Positions 51,159-60,954 of a stretch of 64,000 nucleotides of DNA are shown piece after piece. The stretch lies in the NCBI GenBank assembly GCA_049568075.1, contig CP144911.1. The stretch is one strand, 5' to 3'. Under the pieces are notes generated by a model. The model ran no database searches, was not told the origin of the DNA, and saw nothing but the letters and a program-made list of their open reading frames with translations. Positions within the stretch are counted from its first letter, which is position 1. Each line of letters opens with the position of its first letter. The stretch is from Gottfriedia sp049568075 (GTDB taxonomy: Bacteria > Bacillota > Bacilli > Bacillales > Bacillaceae_G). The position numbers and the translations under genes were made by a program.

Positions 51159-51614
51159 TTACAATTCTAGTGTCATAAAAACACTATTAGGGTCATCTTT
51201 ATAATCAGCAAAAGGCTTACAATACTTGAATCCAAAGCGTTCATATAGTTTTTTTGCTGGATCGAATGCTTCCATTGAACCTGTTTCCAAACTTATTCTC
51301 TTGTAGCCTCTATTTTTCGCCTCTTTGATGATGTGCTTTAGCATGCGCCTTGCTACACCTTTTCTTAAATGAGCTGAAGAAGTTCTCATTGATTTTACTT
51401 CCCCATGTAATGAGTCAAGTTCTTTTAGCGCTCCACATCCAACTAATACATTTTGTTCCCATATACTCCAAAACGTAATTTCCGGTTTCTTTAATCCTTC
51501 AAGGTTTAGAGCATGTATGCTTTCAATTGGAGAATGCTGTGTCATACCTTGTAAATGCTCACTAATTAGCTTAGCAACTTCAGTTCCAGTTAAATCATCA
51601 ACCTTAATTTCCAT
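51159..51614 (-). CDS. GNAT acetyltransferase
   Basis: 151 residues. GNAT features: MRTSSAHLRKGVARRMLKHIIKEAKNRGYKRISLETG (acetyl-CoA loop RKGVAR at about 95) and AFDPAKKLYERFGFKYCKPF, like the YjcF/PA4866-type group. GAGGTGGTC precedes ATG 51614. Substrate unknown; single gene upstream of fabH on the same strand, with its own terminator. Confidence 0.85.
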   Translation of the reverse strand: MEIKVDDLTGTEVAKLISEHLQGMTQHSPIESIHALNLEGLKKPEITFWSIWEQNVLVGCGALKELDSLHGEVKSMRTSSAHLRKGVARRMLKHIIKEAKNRGYKRISLETGSMEAFDPAKKLYERFGFKYCKPFADYKDDPNSVFMTLEL

Positions 51615-51789
51615 GTAATGACCACCTCATTCCTCTTTTTATATTGCAATTATTATACTAAATTTTGACAAAATTCTAACTAGTTTTTAAGTCAAAATAA
51701 ATTACTTGCTAGCTCTTAAATAAAATAGTATTTTATGGAAAAACTAATTATCTAGAAGAAAAATTTGAAGTAAAAAAGAAGGAATTCAA

Positions 51790-52911
51790 ATGAATCGCAA
51801 ATTAAATATAAGTGGTTTTCAATTCTTTTGTATATTTTTTATTAGTGGGGTCGGTGCTTCTCCGCCAGTCGAAATATTTGCTAGAGCTAAACAAGATGGA
51901 TGGATTAGTTTATTAATCGGACTCATTTCAGCTTGTTTACTCTTTGCGGTGTATATTAAGTTATATTCATTATTTCCTGAACTTCCCTTAACAAAATATA
52001 TTCAAATTATTTTAGGAAAATATGTAGGAAAAATCCTTGCATTAATCTATATCTTATATTTTCTTTATATTGCTGCACGTGCTTTACGTGATTTTGAGGA
52101 TTTATTAACAATCACTCTTTATAATGCTTCTTCTCTAATTTCAATTGGGCTAATTATGATGTTATTAATTATGTATGCAATTTCTAAAGGACTAGAAACA
52201 TTCGCTCGTTCATGTGAATTTATTTTTATCATGATAATGTTTCTTACTGTAATATTTATAGGATTTGAAATCATTTCAAAATTAATAAAAATGGATAATT
52301 TAAGACCCGTTTTAGAAAACGGATGGAAACCAGTATTCAAAGCAGCTTTCCCAATTTCTTTAACCATTCCTTTTGGCGAGATCATTACATGTACAATGAT
52401 TATGCCACATTTAAAAAAACAAGATTTAGCAATAAAAGTAGGAATACCAGCCTTATTATTTTCGGGACTTATATTAACCTTATTTGCAGTTTTAAATACT
52501 GCCATATTAGGCCCTTCCGTTATTGAAAGAACAACATACCCACTTCTAACTTCAGTTAGTTATATTAATATTGCCGATTTCATCCAAAGATTGGATACTT
52601 TCATAGTTGTAATTTCAGTATGCAATGCTTTTGTAAAAATTACAATTTACTTTTATTGTGCGGTATCTGGGGCTGCAGATTTATTTAATGTAAAGAAAAG
52701 TGACCAACTAGTCTATCCTATTGGCATTATTACTGTTGTTACTTCCTTATGGGTGGCTTCTAGTTTTCTTGAGCATCATAGAGAGGGAATCGATTTAGTA
52801 CCTTATTTGCTTCACATCCCACTTCAAATCATTATTCCGGTTAGTTTATTACTAGTTCTCCTAATCCAACGGAAACTAAAAAGTAATAAAGAAGACTTGA
52901 ATTACAATTAA
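51790..52911 (+). CDS. Spore germination permease, GerB/GerKB family
   Basis: 373 residues with about ten membrane segments. The pattern is that of the B subunit of germinant receptors (APC superfamily): ISGFQFFCIFFISGVGASPP at the N-terminus, LRDFEDLLTITLYNASSLIS around 100 and PFGEIITCTMIMPHLKKQ around 198. Receptors usually have A, B and C subunits encoded together; here no gerA- or gerC-type gene adjoins, so this is an orphan B subunit. GAAGGAATTC precedes ATG 51790. It indicates an endospore former. Confidence 0.9.
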   Translation: MNRKLNISGFQFFCIFFISGVGASPPVEIFARAKQDGWISLLIGLISACLLFAVYIKLYSLFPELPLTKYIQIILGKYVGKILALIYILYFLYIAARALRDFEDLLTITLYNASSLISIGLIMMLLIMYAISKGLETFARSCEFIFIMIMFLTVIFIGFEIISKLIKMDNLRPVLENGWKPVFKAAFPISLTIPFGEIITCTMIMPHLKKQDLAIKVGIPALLFSGLILTLFAVLNTAILGPSVIERTTYPLLTSVSYINIADFIQRLDTFIVVISVCNAFVKITIYFYCAVSGAADLFNVKKSDQLVYPIGIITVVTSLWVASSFLEHHREGIDLVPYLLHIPLQIIIPVSLLLVLLIQRKLKSNKEDLNYN

Positions 52912-52926
52912 TGAAAATTAAAAAGA

Positions 52927-52963
52927 CAAAACAAAAGGCTTCAGTTTTCACTGAGCCTTTGTT
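52927..52963. terminator. Terminator between the germination gene and the subtilase
   Basis: AAACAAAAGGCTTCAGT / ACTGAGCCTTTGTTT hairpin, usable from both sides. Confidence 0.8.
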
Positions 52964-52984
52964 TATTATTTTTGAAATTTAGTA

Positions 52985-55900
52985 TTATTGAATAACCGTT
53001 ATCGTTTTAGGTGTTGTTGTAACTTTAAAACCGTCTTTCGTAACAACATCTACTGTAACCGTATATGTGCCATTTGGAAGATCTTTTTCAGGTGCCCATT
53101 TTGTACTAAATTGAAACTCATTTTCGAATGTGGATGAATCAACAAGCTTTCCACTAGCATCTTTAATATTAATCGTCCAGTTTACTTTGTTATAACCATA
53201 AAGCGAAATTCTTGCAGGCTTAGATTCGTTTACACCAGTTGATGGAGTAATACCCCAAGTTACCATTGCCATACTTTGTTTATTATAACTTTGATCTCCC
53301 CATTTTGTCCAAGCCATATTCCCTGCATAATCACTAGATCTAAATACCATACCTTTTGGTTCAGTATTAACTGTTAGAGTTGTTACACCGGGGTTTAGTT
53401 GATAATATGTTCCATTTACATAAAGATCAGTAGCGTAAAAGTCAGTTGCATTATCTGTCGCATCAAATGTAATGACATATTTTCCGTCTTTTGGTGTTAC
53501 CTTAATATTAGAAATCTTTGGTGCAACTGAATCCACGATCATTGGCAATTTAACTGTTTGTGGTCTAGCGTTTGGATATGCTAATGTTGTTTTAATGACA
53601 TAATAGTAAGTACCATCTGGAACAAAATTTCCTGATACGTCTTTCATATCCCATTGGTATAATTGATATCCATAATCTCCGTTAAACATGATGTTTTTTC
53701 TAAATTTCCAAGGCTCTCCAGTTCCAGTATACTCACTATAGTCACCTAGATATCTAAGTTGTTTTCCAGTAGAATCTTCAATAGAGACCTCAGCTTTTTC
53801 TAAATTACGTAAAACGGACATTCCACCAAAAATTCCCTTATCTATATTGTTTGGCGAGAAAGCAATATGGTTTAAATCAAAACCTGCTCCATTGAATCCT
53901 AATGGTGCTCCTCCCTCTGTATTATCATTCCAAAGTGCTGTATGACCTGCAAAAGAATCTTTCTCCCATGCTGGAGCATCGATATTTCGTAGCTCATCCC
54001 ATTTTCCATAAAAGCCCATATAAGGAACGGTGATCGGTACAGCTTTATCTTGGTCTTTTGCTACTGGTACAAGACGAACATATCCTTCTACAAAACCATT
54101 TTTCTTTAATGAATCTGGTAATGATACATTAACAGTTAACATTTTTGATTGACCTGGTTTGATTTTCAATGTAGACCCTATTTTATCTGTTACAATATTA
54201 TCATTAACAGTGATTTTTGCGCCCTTAATTTGTTCACTTGATAAAGTTAAATAGTCTTTTGAATCTAATTGCCCATCATGATCAAAGTCAAATTGCTTTG
54301 TTTCTGTCTTATCCTTTAATAAATCAACATACACATTGTATTCAATATCAGCGCTATTATTTTTACCTTTAGGTGCATCAAAAGCATCAACGTTTAGTTT
54401 AAAGCTTGTATTTTGTCCGATTTCCTTTAATGCTACTGAACCAGCTTGTTCTAAAGGAGCGTTTCGATTTGTCACAATAACTGGCGTATTAATCGCATTT
54501 TGAATTTGCATTAAACCAGACCCTTGAATACGTGGTGAGTATGGAACTTCACTATTTGTTCTAGGATCCATAATGATTTTAGATGTATTCATTAATGCAA
54601 TTTTCGCTTTTAAAACTGTATCTTCTGAGTGTTTTAATCCTTTTTCATAAAGTGATTGTAAGACTAATGTTGAACCACCTGCAACATGTGGCGTCGCCAT
54701 CGATGTACCACTCATCACTTGATATTGGTTACCAGGAATTGTTGAATAAATATTTCCGCCCGGAGCCGACATTTCTGGTTTAAAGTCTAAAGTAGGTGTT
54801 GTACCCATTGATGAGAAATAAGACATCGTATCTTTATCTGGATTGTCTACCCAATAATCGCCGATATTTTTCATACTTAAATATTGACCACTAGGCATAG
54901 TACTCATTTTATCTAATAATGCTTGACCGATCGATTTACTTGTTGAAGCAGTCGGTGTTGCCGATGGAGTTACTGGTAGCGTTACATAATCAGGCCATTT
55001 TGAAGGTGGGATCATAATAATAGCCTTTGCTCCCGCTGACTTTGCAGTAATTTGAATCGACGAAACTGTACTATATGAATCTAAAAGTTTAACTACCGCA
55101 ATATAATTCGTTTTACCTTTTGGATAATCCGTAGCCTTTTTGCCTTCATTAACATATACCAAATCGTAGTTTGTATTCGGTAATAGATTATTAGATACAT
55201 TAAAAGCTTGTCCGTATTGAGAATGATCTTTGAAAGGTACTGCTATACTTCCATCTGAAATTGCGTTCATATGAATTTTTGAATTTTCATATGAAGCAAC
55301 TGATAAAGCAAATGGGCTTACACCAGGTGAACCAACCGTTCCAATATCAGGATTTTCCGCAAATGGTTTTATTGTTGCAGGAGTTAGAAAAGCTTCGGAA
55401 CTGAATGCTGAATTTCCAGCAGCAACTACTACGAGGGTACCTTTTTCAGTCGCATTTCGGATTGCTTTTTGAATTGGATCATAATTTTCGTCTACATAGC
55501 CTGCATCACTACCTAAGCTCATGTTGATTACATCTGCACCCATTGTAACTGCGTGTTCGATTCCTGCGATAATATCATCTTCCATAGCCCCGCCACTACC
55601 ATTATCAGAAAATACCTTTTCTGCTAATAGTTGAACGCCAGGTGCAATACCAGCTACTCCGCCAGTTGCGTCATTACCATTTGCTCCAATCGTTCCTGAA
55701 ACGTGTGTACCATGTGAACTACCTTTTGGTCCAGGAATAACATTCGTATCGTTGTCTGCCCAGTCATATCCAGATGGTACTTTATCTGAATACCAAGTCT
55801 CATTTACATCTGTTGTTCTTGCAAACTGGTCAAATTTATCCTTTGTCCATTTTTCTTTCGCTTTAGCTGCATCTGATAGTGTCATATCTTTGTGAGTCCA

Positions 55901-56533
55901 ATCAATACCAGAATCTACAACTCCTACTAATAAGCCTTCCCCTTTATAACCGTATTGCTCCCAAACCTTTTGAGCTTGTACTAATTCTTTACTTGCTGCC
56001 ATCGTTTCGTGGAACGTTCTAGCAACAGAAACATGGGTAACCCCAGGGATTGACTGGATATCTTTTAAATTTTTATATTGAGTTTCAACACTAAATCCGT
56101 TAAAACCTTCAAAATAGCGATGTTTCACTTTAAAATCAACATTTGATTTTGAGTTTTTTTCTTTTGAGATTTGATCAATTACATTGTCTTGCTTTTCTTT
56201 AAACATTTCTTTTTTACCCTCAGGCGTTGCTTGTGCTTGTTCGCTATCCGTTGGCTGTGCCACCTGAACGATTAAATGAACTTCCTCATCAGGTTTAAAT
56301 GTTTTCATAGATTCTTGGTTGTCTTCTTTATACATTGAGTTTTCTTGTGTTAAATTTAGATTATTCCTTGCAAATAAAGATGCTCCTTGGTCAAAAGTTA
56401 CATCAGTTGATTCAGTTGAATCAGTTTGAGGTGTAACGTTATCATTGTCCGCAAAAGCTAGTGAAGTAAAAAGTAATGATACTAAAGCAGTTGTAGACAT
56501 AACTTTAAACGCTTTAAATTTTCCGTTTTTCAT
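52985..56533 (-). CDS. Very large secreted subtilisin-like serine protease
   Basis: 1182 residues. Signal peptide 1-28; inhibitor I9-like propeptide about 80-170; peptidase S8 domain with Asp207 (VVDSGID), His274 (HGTHVSG), Asn374 (AAGNS) and Ser611 (GTSMATPHVAGG); a PA domain inserted at about 440-560; then several beta-sandwich domains to the end (DGTYYYVIKTTL, LPNGTYTVTVDVVTKDG). One Ca-binding-loop-like segment, DFDHDGQLDSKDY, lies near 755. All catalytic residues are present. Extracellular protein breakdown is the likely role. A second such gene (61185 onward) and a relic lie 4.5 kb away. Confidence 0.95.
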   Translation of the reverse strand: MKNGKFKAFKVMSTTALVSLLFTSLAFADNDNVTPQTDSTESTDVTFDQGASLFARNNLNLTQENSMYKEDNQESMKTFKPDEEVHLIVQVAQPTDSEQAQATPEGKKEMFKEKQDNVIDQISKEKNSKSNVDFKVKHRYFEGFNGFSVETQYKNLKDIQSIPGVTHVSVARTFHETMAASKELVQAQKVWEQYGYKGEGLLVGVVDSGIDWTHKDMTLSDAAKAKEKWTKDKFDQFARTTDVNETWYSDKVPSGYDWADNDTNVIPGPKGSSHGTHVSGTIGANGNDATGGVAGIAPGVQLLAEKVFSDNGSGGAMEDDIIAGIEHAVTMGADVINMSLGSDAGYVDENYDPIQKAIRNATEKGTLVVVAAGNSAFSSEAFLTPATIKPFAENPDIGTVGSPGVSPFALSVASYENSKIHMNAISDGSIAVPFKDHSQYGQAFNVSNNLLPNTNYDLVYVNEGKKATDYPKGKTNYIAVVKLLDSYSTVSSIQITAKSAGAKAIIMIPPSKWPDYVTLPVTPSATPTASTSKSIGQALLDKMSTMPSGQYLSMKNIGDYWVDNPDKDTMSYFSSMGTTPTLDFKPEMSAPGGNIYSTIPGNQYQVMSGTSMATPHVAGGSTLVLQSLYEKGLKHSEDTVLKAKIALMNTSKIIMDPRTNSEVPYSPRIQGSGLMQIQNAINTPVIVTNRNAPLEQAGSVALKEIGQNTSFKLNVDAFDAPKGKNNSADIEYNVYVDLLKDKTETKQFDFDHDGQLDSKDYLTLSSEQIKGAKITVNDNIVTDKIGSTLKIKPGQSKMLTVNVSLPDSLKKNGFVEGYVRLVPVAKDQDKAVPITVPYMGFYGKWDELRNIDAPAWEKDSFAGHTALWNDNTEGGAPLGFNGAGFDLNHIAFSPNNIDKGIFGGMSVLRNLEKAEVSIEDSTGKQLRYLGDYSEYTGTGEPWKFRKNIMFNGDYGYQLYQWDMKDVSGNFVPDGTYYYVIKTTLAYPNARPQTVKLPMIVDSVAPKISNIKVTPKDGKYVITFDATDNATDFYATDLYVNGTYYQLNPGVTTLTVNTEPKGMVFRSSDYAGNMAWTKWGDQSYNKQSMAMVTWGITPSTGVNESKPARISLYGYNKVNWTINIKDASGKLVDSSTFENEFQFSTKWAPEKDLPNGTYTVTVDVVTKDGFKVTTTPKTITVIQ

Positions 56534-57036
56534 AACAACACTCCTACAATTTTATTCTGTATTTACTTATATCCACCTGGATCGATAGAGTAATAGTTAA
56601 ATATAATGAGAAACTTAAGTTTTCCTATTCATCTGATTTTCGTGGCTGTTAATTAAATACATTTAAATTGTACATCTGTCATAATTGAACGTATATTGGG
56701 GGAATCTTCTTAGTTCTTTTACAAAATTTTTCATCATATTTATACATAGAAATGCCAGAACTATACAAAAATCATGTTATTTTATGGAAAAAAAGATATT
56801 TTTATGTCGGATTTTTTATATTTTGACCAAGATAATAAAACTGATAATTGGGAAAAATAAAACAAAATAAATAATTTTTTATCAATAATTCGATAACCAT
56901 GACGAAAAAACAGGATAAATGACCTACAATATTACAAGGAAAACATCGAAAAACTATGAGTTTTATTAAAAATTCTATTATTTTATTAAAAATGTTTAAT
57001 AGTTTAATGTAAGTATTAGCATTTAAATTTTTCCAA
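56534..57036. other. Long intergenic region upstream of the protease
   Basis: Five hundred AT-rich bases. It holds the protease promoter, and I see no riboswitch, operator palindrome or convincing small gene; a 61-codon frame at 56685-56870 lacks a ribosome binding site. Confidence 0.4.
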
Positions 57037-57064
57037 AATAAAAAGAGTCATAAATATGACCCTT
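57037..57064 (-). terminator. Terminator of the nucleotidyltransferase gene
   Basis: GGGTCATA / TATGACTC stem then TTTTTATTTT on the minus strand. Confidence 0.75.
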
Positions 57065-57097
57065 ATTACTTAACATGCATGCGCTTGAATTACAAAA

Positions 57098-57817
57098 CTA
57101 CATTTTGCCCAAAGAAAAACCTTCAAACAGCTGTCCTCCATATGGTTGCAAAACATCATTCACTAATTTGATAATCTTATTCTTTTCACCAGTCACATAA
57201 AAAGAATCAAAAGCTTCTATAAGAGTGCTTGCAAACTCTTCGTTGTATTGTCTTAATGAACGTATGATCCACTTTGACGAACCAATCCATTTACAATTTG
57301 TTCTTAAAACGAATTCACTTACTAGTTCTGCTAGCGTATTTGTTATAAATAATTCTTCCGCTCTATTAGAGGAACCTATAAAATCATTTAGTGTATCCGT
57401 AATAAAATATCGCTTTATTTTAATTGTTTCCTCTGACCATTTTTCTGGACCTTTATCTAAAATATCATTTGCTTCTTTTTTAATATCGATAATTACTCCT
57501 TCATCCTTTAAGATGATTCCCTCAGAAACCATCCTTGGAAGCGAAGGTCTAGCCCTCTCGTAATCACTTTTAAAATATTGTTTATAAGATGATAAATTGT
57601 GAACAAAAACTTCTATATCCCAACCAAATACTTTTAATGACTCTCTATATGAAGAGCTAAGGCTTTTATCGAATATAACTATATCAAGATCAGATGTTTC
57701 TGTTGCTTCGCCGCGGACTACGCTGCCTGCTAGTAATGCTCCCTCACACTTTGGAAAGTACTTTTCAATAAAATGTTGTGCTGCTTCAATTGGGTTTAAC
57801 TTATTTATATGCTTCAT
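57098..57817 (-). CDS. Nucleotidyltransferase-domain protein
   Basis: 239 residues. The Pol-beta-like nucleotidyltransferase motif is ALLAGSVVRGEATETSDLDIVIF (Gly-Ser, then Asp-x-Asp at about 50-52), with a third acidic residue in WDIEVFVHN near 80. The C-terminal half is helical. Such proteins can modify aminoglycosides or act as toxin partners; substrate cannot be told here. ATG 57817 is chosen, GAGG lying eight bases upstream. Monocistronic. Confidence 0.85.
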   Translation of the reverse strand: MKHINKLNPIEAAQHFIEKYFPKCEGALLAGSVVRGEATETSDLDIVIFDKSLSSSYRESLKVFGWDIEVFVHNLSSYKQYFKSDYERARPSLPRMVSEGIILKDEGVIIDIKKEANDILDKGPEKWSEETIKIKRYFITDTLNDFIGSSNRAEELFITNTLAELVSEFVLRTNCKWIGSSKWIIRSLRQYNEEFASTLIEAFDSFYVTGEKNKIIKLVNDVLQPYGGQLFEGFSLGKM

Positions 57818-57898
57818 GATCGTATCCTCTTTTCCTAATAAAACCATTTAATTAAAGAATACAAAAGATTCCTAGGAGAACATAGTCTTCTATTCTAT

Positions 57899-58393
57899 TT
57901 ATAAACTTGGATAAGAAATTTTATATTTTTTTGACACCTCGATCAATTTCTGAAGTTTTTCAGTTGAAGGAGGACCTTCTTTAGGCTTTTTGAATCCTTT
58001 ATAAAATGGTACAGATAGTTCTTTTACAAATTGGTCAAAACCTGATGGATAAGCAGTAACAATGAATTGTGTTTCCTCAGAGCGTACTTTAAATGTATGG
58101 GGAATTCCACGAGGAGCAAATACATAATCTCCAGCCTTTGCCAAGATTTTATGATCGCCAATAAAAAAATTAATTTCACCTTCTAATACATAAAAGGTTT
58201 CATCTTCTAATTCATGTACGTGAAGAGGAGGCCCACCATCTTTTTTACCGTTGCAATGCAAAACGCAAAATGCTCCGTTTGTATCTTCCCCACTTACTAG
58301 GATGGAGGTAAAATCATTTAAAAAGAAGTAAGTATTCTCTTCTGTAATTCCTCGGTGCATAAAGCCTGCTATACTCTTTTGTTTGAAAGTCAT
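57899..58393 (-). CDS. Cupin-domain protein
   Basis: 164 residues, single cupin barrel. Metal motif 1 is GGPPLHVHELEDETFYVLEGE (His, His, Glu) and motif 2 GDYVFAPRGIPHTFKV (His), which resembles one half of quercetin-dioxygenase-like proteins. Substrate unknown. GAGGAGGGTAAAA precedes ATG 58393. No linked pathway genes. Confidence 0.87.
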   Translation of the reverse strand: MTFKQKSIAGFMHRGITEENTYFFLNDFTSILVSGEDTNGAFCVLHCNGKKDGGPPLHVHELEDETFYVLEGEINFFIGDHKILAKAGDYVFAPRGIPHTFKVRSEETQFIVTAYPSGFDQFVKELSVPFYKGFKKPKEGPPSTEKLQKLIEVSKKYKISYPSL

Positions 58394-58489
58394 TTTTACC
58401 CTCCTCTTCCGATATTGACTTTATTTTATTAAAGCTTGAACTTAAGCGTACTAATTAATGCTATTCATAGAAAATTAGCTCAATGCACA

Positions 58490-58518
58490 AAAAAAGGCTA
58501 GCACCGCTAACCTTTTTC
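58490..58518 (-). terminator. Terminator of the sigma-clpP operon
   Basis: AAAGGTTAGC / GCTAGCCTTT stem then seven Ts on the minus strand. Confidence 0.8.
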
Positions 58519-58532
58519 ATTAGATAGTTTTT

Positions 58533-59117
58533 TTAATTATTAGGATACAGAATTTCATCAATTATTCCATATTCTTTCGCTTCTTCTGCACTCATAAAAT
58601 AATCTCGATCTGTATCCTTTGCTACTTTCTCAACTGACTGTCCTGTTCGTTCGGAAATTATCTGATTAATATGCTCTCGTAATTTTAAGATTCGGCGAGC
58701 GGATATTTCGATTTCTGTTGCCTGGCCTCTTGCTCCTCCTAAAGGTTGATGGATCATGATTTCACTATTCGGAAGTGCAAAACGTTTCCCTTTTGTACCC
58801 GCCAGTAAAAGCATTGCACCAAAGGACGCTGCCATTCCCGTACAAATTGTTCTAACATCTGGCTTTATATATTGCATCGTATCATAAATCGCAAATCCTG
58901 CTGAAGTCGACCCACCAGGGCTATTAATATATAGTGAAATTTCTTTATCTGGTGCATCTGCAGCTAAAAATAATAATTGTGCAACTACACTATTTGCTAC
59001 ATGATCATTTATTTCATCACCGATAATAATAATTCGATCTTTTAACAAACGGGAATAAATATCATATGAACGTTCACCACGATTAGATTGTTCAATTACA
59101 TAAGGAACTGTTGTCAT
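58533..59117 (-). CDS. ClpP protease subunit, additional isoform
   Basis: 194 residues, complete ClpP fold. The serine-protease triad is intact: Ser in CTGMAASFGAML, His in IMIHQPLGGARGQATEIEI, Asp in KDTDRDYFMS. The nucleophile loop differs from the standard housekeeping ClpP (GMAASMGAFLL), which points to a second isoform. It would pair with ClpX or ClpC from elsewhere. AAGGAGGATT precedes ATG 59117. It lies 30 bases behind a sigma-factor gene, and the two form an operon. Confidence 0.92.
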   Translation of the reverse strand: MTTVPYVIEQSNRGERSYDIYSRLLKDRIIIIGDEINDHVANSVVAQLLFLAADAPDKEISLYINSPGGSTSAGFAIYDTMQYIKPDVRTICTGMAASFGAMLLLAGTKGKRFALPNSEIMIHQPLGGARGQATEIEISARRILKLREHINQIISERTGQSVEKVAKDTDRDYFMSAEEAKEYGIIDEILYPNN

Positions 59118-59147
59118 TTAAAAATCCTCCTTAAAAGCGTTAATTGG

Positions 59148-59867
59148 CTATGCAGCCATGCAGAGAGTGCTTAAAGGAGTTTGAGTTCGGGATACTTGGA
59201 AATTACCAAATAGCATTTTAGGACTTTCAATAATACGATCAAAGGATGGGATCGCTTGAATTAAGACGGTAGGGTCTTGGACTTCTAAAGCTAAATGAAA
59301 AATTTCTTCAAGCTTCATGCGTTCTTCCTCATTCCAAAAATATTCAACAGAAAGGGATTCTTCCTCTTTGTTCGTTTTATCTATACGTTTTTTCGCTCGA
59401 TGCAGGCTAGATTTTATGGCAATTTCAGTCGTTCCTAAAATGTCTGCTATTTCCCTGGATTTATATTGAAATGCTTCTTTTAGAAAAAAGATAATTGCTT
59501 GTTTTGGAGTAAAATGTTTAAGTAAGAGCTCCACGCTATTCATTTTATGATCAATCGGATGACTAGCTACATATTTAGAAAGTTCAAAATCAGGAGTGAT
59601 CGTTTCTTCTTTTCTTTTTCGTAAAGTATCAATCCAATGGTTGTAAGCTATTTTATTTAATAAAGCCGAATTCATTTTTTCTTTATTATAATATTTTACT
59701 GCTTTAAAAAATGCTTCCTGTGCAATATCGTCACCATCCCATTCATTCTGGGCTAGAAACCGACAATAGCGTTGCAATTTAGGATAGTACTTCTGCCAAT
59801 AAAATTCATCTGTTGCTTCATCCTGTTCTTCCTTTTCTATACTGTGAAGACTAAACTTACTAGACAT
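59148..59867 (-). CDS. ECF-like RNA polymerase sigma factor with C-terminal extension
   Basis: 239 residues. Region 2 at about 22-90 (YYPKLQRYCRFLAQNEWDGDDIAQEAFFKAVKYY), region 4 at about 120-170 (KHFTPKQAIIFFLKEAFQYK, SREIADILGTTEIAIKSSLHRAKKRI). A 70-residue extension follows, ending in STLCMAA. This hydrophobic tail with terminal Ala-Ala resembles ssrA-type degrons, and the next gene encodes ClpP. No anti-sigma gene is adjacent. GGAGTGAACAT precedes ATG 59867. Confidence 0.88.
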   Translation of the reverse strand: MSSKFSLHSIEKEEQDEATDEFYWQKYYPKLQRYCRFLAQNEWDGDDIAQEAFFKAVKYYNKEKMNSALLNKIAYNHWIDTLRKRKEETITPDFELSKYVASHPIDHKMNSVELLLKHFTPKQAIIFFLKEAFQYKSREIADILGTTEIAIKSSLHRAKKRIDKTNKEEESLSVEYFWNEEERMKLEEIFHLALEVQDPTVLIQAIPSFDRIIESPKMLFGNFQVSRTQTPLSTLCMAA

Positions 59868-60042
59868 TTATGTTCACTCCTTTATTAACACTCTCTAACC
59901 TATAAACGGAATAGAAGTATAAAAAGATACGGGGGTAAAAAGTTTTTTTATTTAATTTATGTAACTTAACTTAAAACTCTTCTATTATTATTATATTTTC
60001 TATTTTAATGCATTTTAACATAACTAATATGTTGTCTAACAA

Positions 60043-60076
60043 CAAAAAAAACGAGAACATATTATCCTCGCTTCTG
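60043..60076 (-). terminator. Weak terminator of the repetitive protein gene
   Basis: GCGAGGA...TTCTCG hairpin followed by eight Ts on the minus strand. Confidence 0.5.
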
Positions 60077-60118
60077 TCTGTATTTAAAATTTTAGGTTCA
60101 AATATTTATTCTCACCAC

Positions 60119-60736
60119 TTAATTAGCCCCATTTACTTCTTTCACTGCTCCAATTACTGAAATAACAGAACCAATTGCTTGAATCCAACTTCCTGTTGTT
60201 ACCAATGTTTCGGATTCCGATTGTGCATTATTTTCTTTTAGATAGTCCTCATAAAAGCCAAACTCTTTTTGTTTATTTTTATTTTCTATAAGATCATGTA
60301 ATGCTTCTGACCACCCTATTGCTTGTAAGGTGTTTCCTATTATTTGTGTTATGCTTCCTACAATGTTTTCGGATTGACCAGGGAATGGATCAAGCTCAAT
60401 CGCTTCTCCAACATTAACACCTAACCCTAAAGCTTGTAACAAATTACCTGCAACGAATAATTTATAAGCAGCTTCCTTTCGAATGTCAAAAATCAGTCCT
60501 GAAACAATCGTAATATTCCCACTTGCTGTAATTTCTTTTCCAACTGCTCTAAGTACTGTTCCCTCTGCTTCAGCATCAATACCATTTCCTGTAGCCTGCA
60601 AAACATTTCCAATTAGAGATAAATCATCACGAATACTACTTTTTATGTAGTTAGATGGTGTAGAACCAATTGCAGCTGTTATTGTTCCAATTGATACGAT
60701 CACAGATCCTACTATTGCTTTAGACTCGCCTCCCAT
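60119..60736 (-). CDS. Gly/Ile-rich repetitive protein (DUF6944-like)
   Basis: 205 residues with three internally similar blocks of the type SIGNVLQATGNGIDA, VAGNLLQALGLGVNV, IIGNTLQAIGWSEAL, rich in Gly, Ala and Ile. Such repeats are amphipathic and occur in a Bacillus family of unknown function (I believe DUF6944). No signal peptide. ATG 60736 is used with GGTGG upstream; an earlier GTG is less likely. A weak terminator follows at 60043-60076. Confidence 0.65.
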   Translation of the reverse strand: MGGESKAIVGSVIVSIGTITAAIGSTPSNYIKSSIRDDLSLIGNVLQATGNGIDAEAEGTVLRAVGKEITASGNITIVSGLIFDIRKEAAYKLFVAGNLLQALGLGVNVGEAIELDPFPGQSENIVGSITQIIGNTLQAIGWSEALHDLIENKNKQKEFGFYEDYLKENNAQSESETLVTTGSWIQAIGSVISVIGAVKEVNGAN

Positions 60737-60954
60737 ATCAACCACCAACCTGCTAAAAAGAACCTTTAACGTAGTATTATGATTGAAGGTATGATTGTGT
60801 GCCTATTTATTGGAACAGATCCATAAGAAAAAGCCCCACACCTACTAGAATCATAGTAGTTTGAGGCTAAATCTTATAATTTGGTTTATTACGGTTTTAC
60901 TACAGTCATATATCGTACTTTTGCATAAATTTTGTTTCATCTTCCATTTCACAT

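Noticed and set aside
56685..56870. 61-codon frame upstream of the large protease
   Set aside because: Non-ATG start, no ribosome binding site, composition that just follows AT-rich DNA.
60825..60875. Hairpin in the gap after the repetitive protein gene
   Set aside because: AGCCCCACACCTACTA / TAGTAGTTTGAGGCT pairs imperfectly and is not followed by a T-run at a gene end.
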